From Gp22-AA3 sp964384905 (lineage in GTDB: Bacteria; Acidobacteriota; Polarisedimenticolia; Gp22-AA2), in contig CAYLND010000063.1 in assembly GCA_964384905.1 (NCBI GenBank), positions 1 through 19,178 of the forward strand: 19,178 nt of DNA. Direction: 5' to 3'. Of the stretch, positions 15,101 through 19,178 are shown piece by piece. Position 1 is the first letter of the stretch, and each line of letters opens with the position of its first letter. Under the pieces are notes generated by a model. The model had not been told where the DNA came from. It ran no database searches and worked only from the letters and a program-made list of their open reading frames with translations. The translations under genes were made by a program, and so were the position numbers.

Positions 15101-15744
15101 TCGATGTTCAGCTGCTGCCCGACCTGGCCGGTCAGGGGATCCACCGTCGACACCCCGTCGACCGTCGTCCGCACGTCGGTATCCCGCGCCCCGTGGATGT
15201 TCGGATTCCCGGTGCCGTTCACGTCCGTGACTCCCGGGCTCAGCGACAGGATGTCCTGATAGCTGCGGCCGATGATCGGCAGGGATTCGATGAACTCGGC
15301 GGTGAACCGCGTCTCGGTGGTCGTGCTCTGCGTGTCCACGGCCTGGGCGTTCGCCCGGACCTGGACGTGCTCCCCGACCGTCGCGGCGACCGGCAGGACG
15401 ATCCGGATCGTCGCCGTGTGGCCGCCGTCGACCTCGACGGGAGACACGACGACCTTGGAGAATCCCGGGAAGACGGCGCTGATCTCGTAGTCCTGTCCCG
15501 GCGGGAGCGCGGCGAGCTGGAACAGGCCGCTTCGATCGGTCACCGTGCCGCGTCCCGGCTCCTTCTGCCCGGGCCTGGAGACCACCACGGTGGCGCCGGG
15601 AATCGGCGCGCCCCGAGCGTCCTGGACGATCCCGCGCAGCGCCCCGAGGGTCTGGGCGTCGAGAGACCCGGCCCAGAGGGCTCCGACGGTCGCGACCAGG
15701 GCCAGGCGCGCCCCGGAGCGGCGAGACAGATCTGTCGGTTTCAC
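12121..15744 (-). CDS. TonB-dependent outer-membrane receptor with carboxypeptidase-regulatory-like domain and Ca2+-loop insert
   Basis: 1207 aa from GTG 15744. A signal peptide (about 1-30, cut after LDA) comes first, then a carboxypeptidase-regulatory-like beta-sandwich (about 33-115: GIVQDARGAPIPGATVVV), a plug domain (about 135-245: SLPIIGRSYQDILSLSPGV, TVDGVSTVDP, YGRAQGGFVNIVTKSGGN) and a beta-barrel ending in the outer-membrane C-terminal Phe (LGMQLDF). Residues about 417-541 hold eight or nine Asp/Asn-rich loops (DRNHDG, DLNHNG, DRDGDN types) resembling EF-hand or thrombospondin-3 calcium loops, probably in one extracellular loop. The gene is convergent with the selenoprotein, 14 bases apart. 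A TonB-like protein is encoded at 17673. The substrate cannot be told; large receptors of this family often import glycans or peptides. Confidence 0.9.
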   Translation of the reverse strand: MKPTDLSRRSGARLALVATVGALWAGSLDAQTLGALRGIVQDARGAPIPGATVVVSRPGQKEPGRGTVTDRSGLFQLAALPPGQDYEISAVFPGFSKVVVSPVEVDGGHTATIRIVLPVAATVGEHVQVRANAQAVDTQSTTTETRFTAEFIESLPIIGRSYQDILSLSPGVTDVNGTGNPNIHGARDTDVRTTVDGVSTVDPLTGQVGQQLNIESIDAIEIKTSGATAEYGRAQGGFVNIVTKSGGNEFAGTFKLFWRGSLLDGQGAGHEEPLLHGIPAGLEPGPLRFNDYRPFLAVGGPIRRDRAWYFLTAEYIQTQEPTNVVSQSFVQTTREKRIFGKLTWDLSPGQKIAFTATIDPQSYDNQGITTLTLVESGYTERLGGRSLVLKDTAIFNPNVFLETTVQSFESNPRRTPTLDPDTNGNGRVAFDRNHDGVIQASELDPGEDWDRDGAWDVYEEDSNHDKKINNGEDVDGDRRITAAGVGCEGDTREDRDCDGHLDNVNEDLNHNGVLDPGEDRDGDNRLDDGTEDRNLNGRLDDRPFPKPDDTIPGYLPDGTPVALPPYYPYDRLRPLPPDRPYTILDVRTSGPYYFDYDSRRTRTAIRQDLSLFVPDWHGAHDIKLGGLVEKEGYSQQTHLRPIFLPTFVTKPGEPPPPLYVKFGGDASNQATSISSGLYVQDTYKPLPNLTLSAGLRFDREVIHTFGYTPFDPTAERAVYDRLRALGGSESGTSDSVGNGDGVQSLGYCGDPIFAEGHCIVDPPGSTILHDLQDLGPIALSRLTQHHAAASVTSSTLIALYPDLVITDPATGEKTLNIQALRDNARATFQQSEPFALTNNNLAPRLAVAWAPGAGGRQKVFVNWSRFYDKLFLNSVVGEQGPDTTFRYYRPDADGITGQGVPDFGIGQVISSSPPSTTQVDRHLKTPYADELTLGFEREVAPEVILKLTYVRRHYRDQLQDEDINHYVRYDAKGHLVDLLGTYIGRHRAPDGHPDLYNRDFFFNQILRVGNINAAQYHGIEIEVIKRLYRHWQLEGSYTYSRAVGAAEGFHSTLGNDPSIVQNEFGYLSYDQRHVVKLNAATYLPHDWQLGTVMQWSSGLPFSIEDVFQALDDDDYAQYRTFYGYFDQRTKEFISLRRNSERNRAVLNIDVRAQKALIIGRMSSKLFLSVQNLLNMDDLTIESSLSTNDLIESRRFGRRWELGMQLDF
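14120..14494 (-). repeat. Coding repeat: run of Asp/Asn-rich Ca2+-binding-type loops
   Basis: On the minus strand this codes for receptor residues of about 417-541, a degenerate run with a period of roughly 13-15 residues: DTNGNG, DRNHDG, DWDRDG, DSNHDK, DRDCDG, DLNHNG, DRDGDN, DRNLNG. Glu often follows at the EF-hand -Z position (ELD, EED, GED). Two Cys (GCEGD, DRDCDG) may form a disulphide. Confidence 0.75.
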
Positions 15745-15769
15745 GATGGGACACCCGCGGCGATGGGTG

Positions 15770-15775
15770 ATTCTA
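15770..15775 (-). promoter_or_regulatory. Candidate -10 element of the TonB receptor gene
   Basis: TAGAAT on the minus strand, 25 bases before the GTG start and in the gap after the upstream lipoprotein gene. No good -35 box was found. It resembles the TAGANT elements at 16391, 17251 and 19133. Confidence 0.4.
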
Positions 15776-15805
15776 GTCAGATCGGGCGCGGCGGACCAGA
15801 CCCCG

Positions 15806-16375
15806 TCATGCGCCGTAGCGCGTCCCGTACGCGACGAGCGACATCTTGCAGTCGGGCAGCGGCACGCGGCAATCCTTCTCCCGGCAGAGGCACTGGCCGT
15901 CGCCGCAGCAGAGAGCGCAGCAGGGCCCCACTTCCCCGAGCTGGACGAAAAGCACTCCATTCAGAGAGCCGTCCTGGAGATAGAACGTCCCCTTCGTGAA
16001 TGACTTGATGAACAACCAGGAGTTCACGTACACCGAGTCGCCGAAATCGATATTCAGCGCCGATGCCGAGAGCGACCCGCTCCCCGTCGCCTTGAGGCCC
16101 CTGCCCCTCAGGATCGCCGTCGCGGTGTCCTGAGTCTGATCGATGGTCAGGCTTTCGTCCAGCTGGAGGCTCGCGGGGCAGTACCCGCACTCGTCCTGGA
16201 CGATCAGGAGCTTGACGATCCAGGTTCCGGAGAAATCGACCGCCCCCGGCAGGCCGAGCGGGCTGTGCGTGCGATCATTCGAGGCCTTGCAGGCCGTCGT
16301 CAGGCACAGGCAGGCGAGCAGGAGGCGGGCGCGTTGCACGACCGGAACGGTACGCCCAAACGCCCCGACCCGCAA
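15806..16375 (-). CDS. Cys-rich lipoprotein of unknown function
   Basis: 189 aa from TTG 16375; a GTG at 16339 (177 aa) gives a more compact signal peptide, and neither has a clear ribosome site. The signal LLLACLCLTTAC ends in a tolerable lipobox with Cys29 as the lipidated residue. The middle is beta-rich (DFSGTWIVKLLIVQ) with an ECGYCP pair at 63-66, loosely like a lipocalin-type barrel. The C-terminal part has eight cysteines in 25 residues (152-176), including CCALCCGDGQCLC. This could be a disulphide knot or a metal site. It lies between a GspG-like lipoprotein and the TonB receptor, so a receptor-associated surface protein is possible. Confidence 0.7.
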   Translation of the reverse strand: MRVGAFGRTVPVVQRARLLLACLCLTTACKASNDRTHSPLGLPGAVDFSGTWIVKLLIVQDECGYCPASLQLDESLTIDQTQDTATAILRGRGLKATGSGSLSASALNIDFGDSVYVNSWLFIKSFTKGTFYLQDGSLNGVLFVQLGEVGPCCALCCGDGQCLCREKDCRVPLPDCKMSLVAYGTRYGA

Positions 16376-16390
16376 GCGCTTTGCGGGAAG

Positions 16391-16396
16391 AGTCTA
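16391..16396 (-). promoter_or_regulatory. Candidate -10 element of the Cys-rich lipoprotein gene
   Basis: TAGACT on the minus strand; its TAG is also the stop codon of the upstream gene. It lies 15 bases before the TTG start, implying a very short leader. No -35 box was recognised. Confidence 0.3.
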
Positions 16397-17182
16397 GCGG
16401 ACTTCCGCCTTCCGGATCCAGCCCGGCCACTGGATGAAATCGCCGTCCGAGTAGACGATGTCGGCGTCGTACGATTGCGTCGGCCCCACCTTGCCGAGCT
16501 CGTCGTACTTGCCGTCGCTGGCGTACGACACCAGGACGTAGACCTTCCCCTCGCGGTCGGTGTGGTACTGGAAGGCATGCCCCCAGGCGTCCTTCATGCG
16601 GAGGTCCTTCAGGCTGCCGGCCGGCAGCTTCTTCCCGAGGCAGGAGTCGAGATCGGCGAAGTCGTAGCACACCGGATAGCGCGGGCCGTCCTCCTGCTGG
16701 TGCTGCTTCGCGTAGGCGTCGACGAGGGTGCCGATTCTCTTGAGATCGTGCATCGTGCGCGTCTGGTTGCCGTAGGCGAACGCCTCGCCGTAGCCGAGCA
16801 GATCCGCCTGCTGCTGGGTCATCGACTCCCCCATCACGCCGGTCAGCATCAGCATCCGGATGAACGTCTTCGCGGTCGGGTCGGCGGCCACCTTGCTGGC
16901 GACGATCGCTTTGCCGCGATCCTGCTGGATGATCTTCGCGATCAGATCGCCGGCGGCCGACTCGTCCTTGAGGACCCGTTCGATCACCGCGGCGCGCTCC
17001 TCCGGCGGTCCGATCAGCCGGTCGATCACCTGCGCGCGCATCGCCGGGTTCGTCACCAGCGCCTCGATGATCTCCTTGCGCCGGGTGTCGTCGGCGAGAA
17101 GACTCTCCGGCTTCTTGTAGCAGGACGGCGATACCAGGACGGCCGCCAGAAGAATTCCGAGGATCACACGATTGCGCTTCAT
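16394..17182 (-). CDS. Lipoprotein with GspG-like (type II secretion pseudopilin) C-terminal domain
   Basis: 262 aa from ATG 17182, six bases after GGAGG; an adjacent ATG at 17185 is the alternative. A signal segment (1-20) is followed by Cys21 in a non-ideal lipobox (SPSC). Residues 30-130 are helical and charged. From about 144 the sequence follows the C-terminal pattern of major pseudopilins: LKRIGTLVDAYAKQHQQ, then DAWGHAFQYHTD, YVLVSYASDGKYDE and ADIVYSDG, the usual calcium-site region. The N-terminal prepilin cleavage site and hydrophobic helix are missing, so it is not a working pseudopilin; the domain is reused on a lipid anchor. Role unknown. Confidence 0.75.
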   Translation of the reverse strand: MKRNRVILGILLAAVLVSPSCYKKPESLLADDTRRKEIIEALVTNPAMRAQVIDRLIGPPEERAAVIERVLKDESAAGDLIAKIIQQDRGKAIVASKVAADPTAKTFIRMLMLTGVMGESMTQQQADLLGYGEAFAYGNQTRTMHDLKRIGTLVDAYAKQHQQEDGPRYPVCYDFADLDSCLGKKLPAGSLKDLRMKDAWGHAFQYHTDREGKVYVLVSYASDGKYDELGKVGPTQSYDADIVYSDGDFIQWPGWIRKAEVR

Positions 17183-17672
17183 CATCGACCTCCGGATGCA
17201 GGACGCGCGGCGCCATGCGTCGCGCGACACGCCGCGGTTCACGACGGCATCAAATCTATGTTCCGGGTGGGCGAGATCAAGCGCTCCGCGGACGGACGTC
17301 CGCCCGATCGCGTCCCGGGCACGATTTCGCAATCTGGAACGCGGCGCTGCCGGAATGCCGCTCCGCCTCGCGGTGACGATGCAGAGGCGGGCGGATCTCC
17401 CCTGCGGCGCGCCGGCGGTTCCCACAGTACAGTTCCGTCATTGTCAGGTGGGCCGGCCCGGTCCCGAATGCGAACGACGCCCCCTGAGGCCTCCTCGCAC
17501 CGGCCGCCTGAGGGGCCGGGGCCGGGCCGACCCAGATCGAGTGACTCGCAAGCGGGGTCCCATGCACCCGACTCTCCCGTCGTACGGCGCGACAGTTGGC
17601 AGATGCAGCTCCCCTCCTTCACCGTTCTCCCCGACTCTCCGGGGCATGGGACCCCTCTCCTCGAGGTGACGC
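17183..17672. promoter_or_regulatory. Divergent intergenic region
   Basis: About 490 bases between the GspG-like lipoprotein (-) and the TonB-like gene (+). The one clear signal is the leftward promoter at 17251-17278. Open frames across it show no recognisable protein features. No strong rightward promoter was found; the TonB-like gene has a ribosome site (GAGGTGA) at its start. Confidence 0.45.
17251..17278 (-). promoter_or_regulatory. Promoter of the GspG-like lipoprotein gene
   Basis: On the minus strand, TTGATC (17278-17273), a 16-base spacer and TAGATT (17256-17251), about 70 bases upstream of the start codon. Both boxes are near consensus. Confidence 0.55.
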
Positions 17673-18488
17673 ATGCAGCCCGACCCCCTGTTCGCGTCCC
17701 TGATCGTCTCCCGCCCCCGCTCCACGGCCCGGCTCCTGCCGCGGGCGCGCGGTCTCGCGATCGCTATCATTCTTTATACCGGGGCTCTCGCCTGTCTCCT
17801 GCTCGCTCCCCTGCTCCTGATCGAGATGGTGGCGCCGCCCCGGGCGGACAACACTCCGATCACGTTCCACCCCCAGGGGCCCCCGGGGAACCACCTGCCG
17901 GCCGGCTCGGTTCGAAAGGGCGTCCGCGACGGCTCGGAGCACGCGGGGCGCTCCGCGGAGGAGCGTCGCGCTCCGGTCCATCGGCGCGATCAGCCGACCG
18001 CCGTTCCCGTCGCCCCGCCCGAATCGGAGATCCTGCAGACCTCCGGGCCGCTCTCCGACACGGACCGCCCGGGTGGCGGGCCGCAGGAGGGTGAGCCGGA
18101 CGGAAAGGGGAAGAATCCGAAGGGCCCGATCCAGGGGTGCGACGAGTGTCCGGGAACCGGAACCGGGGGCGATCTCGACCCGGTCTATCAGCAGAACACG
18201 GTGGGACTGACCCCGCCCCAGATCATTCCCTCGAGCCGCGCCCTGCCCAAATACCCCGACCTGCCGCGCAAGGCCGGGCTCCAGGGCACCGTCATCCTCC
18301 TGATCGTCGTCGAGAAGGACGGCACCGTCGGCACGATCGAGGTGGTCCGCGCGCCCGACCAGCGCTGGGGTTTCGACCTGACCGCGATCGACGCCGTCAA
18401 GCAATGGCGCTACCAGCCGGCCCTCCTGGATGGTCGTCCGGTCGCCGCTTACATCACCGTGATGGTCGAGTACAGTTTGAGCCGCTGA
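17673..18488 (+). CDS. TonB-like energy transducer
   Basis: 271 aa from ATG 17673 with GAGGTGA just upstream. A single membrane helix (about 28-50) is followed by a long Pro/Gly-rich periplasmic linker (52-175) with an isolated CDEC pair. The TonB C-terminal domain (about 190-271) has the family pattern: KYPDLPRKAGLQGTVILLIVV, EKDGTVGTIEVV, FDLTAIDAVKQWRYQPA and the last strand AYITVMVEYSL. It should pass proton-motive energy to outer-membrane receptors, such as the one encoded at 12121-15744. ExbB and ExbD are not in the window. Confidence 0.85.
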   Translation: MQPDPLFASLIVSRPRSTARLLPRARGLAIAIILYTGALACLLLAPLLLIEMVAPPRADNTPITFHPQGPPGNHLPAGSVRKGVRDGSEHAGRSAEERRAPVHRRDQPTAVPVAPPESEILQTSGPLSDTDRPGGGPQEGEPDGKGKNPKGPIQGCDECPGTGTGGDLDPVYQQNTVGLTPPQIIPSSRALPKYPDLPRKAGLQGTVILLIVVEKDGTVGTIEVVRAPDQRWGFDLTAIDAVKQWRYQPALLDGRPVAAYITVMVEYSLSR

Positions 18489-18520
18489 GCGCGCCCGCCG
18501 ATCTCATTTCTGCAACTTCC

Positions 18521-18549
18521 TTGACTGCCCCGAGGCTCCAACCGACATT
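18521..18549 (+). promoter_or_regulatory. Promoter of the cupredoxin-like gene
   Basis: TTGACT (18521-18526), a 17-base spacer and GACATT (18544-18549), about 78 bases before the start codon. It gives this gene its own transcript, separate from the TonB-like gene. Confidence 0.5.
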
Positions 18550-18627
18550 TTTCGGGTGGGTTGTCAGAGCTTTCGCAACCGGACGGCGGACCGCGCCGAT
18601 CCCGACATGTCGTGGGAGGAGGGCAGC

Positions 18628-19047
18628 ATGCGAGCGTCATTCCTGAAGGGCGCGCTTCTGACGTTGGCCGTGCTGGTGGGCGCCGCGGCCGCGGCGGTCG
18701 CCGCCGATCAGCCGGATCAGAAGGCGCATCAGAACCGCGGCACGGTGGCCGCGAAGACCGTGGCCCCGGGCCAGGTCAAGAAGTTCCACATCACGGCGTA
18801 CGACGGCAAGATCGCCCCGAGCACGTTGCGCGTCCAGAAGGGCGATCGCGTCCAGATCACGTTCGTGAGCAAGGACGGCACGTACGGCATCAAGTTCCCG
18901 GACTTCGACGTGAGCGAGAAGGTGAGCCAGGAGAAGCCGGCCGTGGTCGAGCTGTCGCCGAGCCAGATCGGCACCTTCGAGTTCCGTTGCTCGAAGACCT
19001 GGAGCTTCAAGCACTGGACCCATAACGGCACCCTGATCGTGAACTAG
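18628..19047 (+). CDS. Secreted cupredoxin-fold protein with altered copper ligands
   Basis: 139 aa from ATG 18628, chosen because a strong ribosome site (GGAGGAGGG) precedes it and the signal peptide (1-26, cut near AVAA) begins there; an upstream ATG at 18556 would hide both. Residues 52-139 follow the cupredoxin fold of COX2 and nitrosocyanin-like proteins, ending in GTFEFRC...GTLIV. Aligned with the usual C-S-x-x-C-x-x-x-H-x-x-M copper loop, Cys121 and His129 are kept, the second Cys is W125, the Met is His132, and the usual first His is Tyr86. So it may bind copper atypically, bind another metal, or have lost metal binding. It has its own promoter and ends in a strong terminator. Confidence 0.8.
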   Translation: MRASFLKGALLTLAVLVGAAAAAVAADQPDQKAHQNRGTVAAKTVAPGQVKKFHITAYDGKIAPSTLRVQKGDRVQITFVSKDGTYGIKFPDFDVSEKVSQEKPAVVELSPSQIGTFEFRCSKTWSFKHWTHNGTLIVN

Positions 19048-19092
19048 CCCGCCGCAGGCGGGCGATCCCGGCGCATCACTGGGACCGAGTGG

Positions 19093-19123
19093 ACGACGGC
19101 CCTTCGGGGCCGTCGTTTTTTTT
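19093..19123 (+). terminator. Rho-independent terminator
   Basis: A 10-bp perfect GC-rich stem (19093-19102 with 19107-19116), a TTCG tetraloop and a T-run through 19123. It lies 46 bases after the cupredoxin stop codon. Confidence 0.95.
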
Positions 19124-19145
19124 CGGGCGTGCTAGACTCGGCCAC

Positions 19146-19178
19146 GTGCGCTCGGACGACCACGCGTGGATGGGCGCC
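19146..19178 (+). CDS. Start of a further gene (partial), possibly on a leaderless transcript
   Basis: GTG at 19146 opens a frame (VRSDDHAWMGA) that runs to the window edge. An extended -10 (TGCTAGACT, 19130-19138) ends seven bases before the GTG, so transcription would begin at or next to the start codon, and there is no ribosome site. The first residues recall the N-termini of deaminases such as TadA or RibD, but eleven residues are too few to assign. Confidence 0.3.
   Translation, partial: MRSDDHAWMGA

Noticed and set aside
13438..15999. 853-aa open frame on the plus strand
   Set aside because: It is the antisense of the TonB receptor, whose domains and signal peptide are clear. Long antisense frames are common in GC-rich DNA.

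Overview
This is a GC-rich bacterial window in two parts: the right end of an integrated, phage-like element (1 to about 9771) and the chromosome beside it (about 9772 to 19178). No rRNA or taxonomic marker is present. The host part carries a very large TonB-dependent receptor with an N-terminal carboxypeptidase-regulatory-like domain, TPR/TlpA and GspG-like lipoproteins, and repeated TTGACY / TAGANT promoter elements. That style suggests Acidobacteriota or a related Gram-negative phylum, but this is inference only.

Element (1-9771). A tyrosine recombinase (8798-9673, +) lies 53 bases before a 3' half of tRNA-Arg(ACG) (9727-9771) that lacks its 5' half. That is the expected scar (attL or attR) of integration into a tRNA gene. 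The other end and the intact tRNA lie outside the window to the left. Divergent from the integrase, a leftward operon of fourteen genes runs from 8303 to 129, almost all joined by 1-4 base stop/start overlaps. It encodes a small lipoprotein, an unknown 88-aa protein, a 200-aa protein, a membrane protein, two Cys-rich zinc-type proteins, a winged-helix protein, a phage-type replication protein, a 73-aa protein, a ParB-like protein, a 104-aa protein, a HerA-like ATPase with two winged-helix repeats, an XRE regulator and an HNH endonuclease. This is an early/replication module. No capsid, terminase or tail gene is visible. The replication gene contains two arrays of an 11-base palindromic iteron, so the element's origin may lie inside its initiator gene.

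Chromosome (9772-19178). The standout is 9908-12106, a secreted TPR protein with a C-terminal TlpA/thioredoxin domain whose first active-site cysteine is encoded by an in-frame TGA (11762-11764). The frame stays open for 114 further codons with normal thioredoxin sequence (resolving Cys, cis-Pro). A hairpin with a G-containing apical loop starts 10 bases after the TGA. I read this as a previously truncated selenoprotein with a U-x-x-C redox centre.

Convergent with it, on the minus strand, are a 1207-aa TonB-dependent receptor with an inserted run of Ca2+-binding-type Asp/Asn loops, a Cys-rich lipoprotein and a GspG-like lipoprotein. Then on the plus strand come a TonB-like energy transducer and a secreted cupredoxin-fold protein with altered copper ligands, closed by a strong intrinsic terminator. 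The last 33 bases probably open another gene on a leaderless transcript. TonB protein, receptor and secreted redox proteins fit envelope uptake and envelope redox work, but no substrate can be named.
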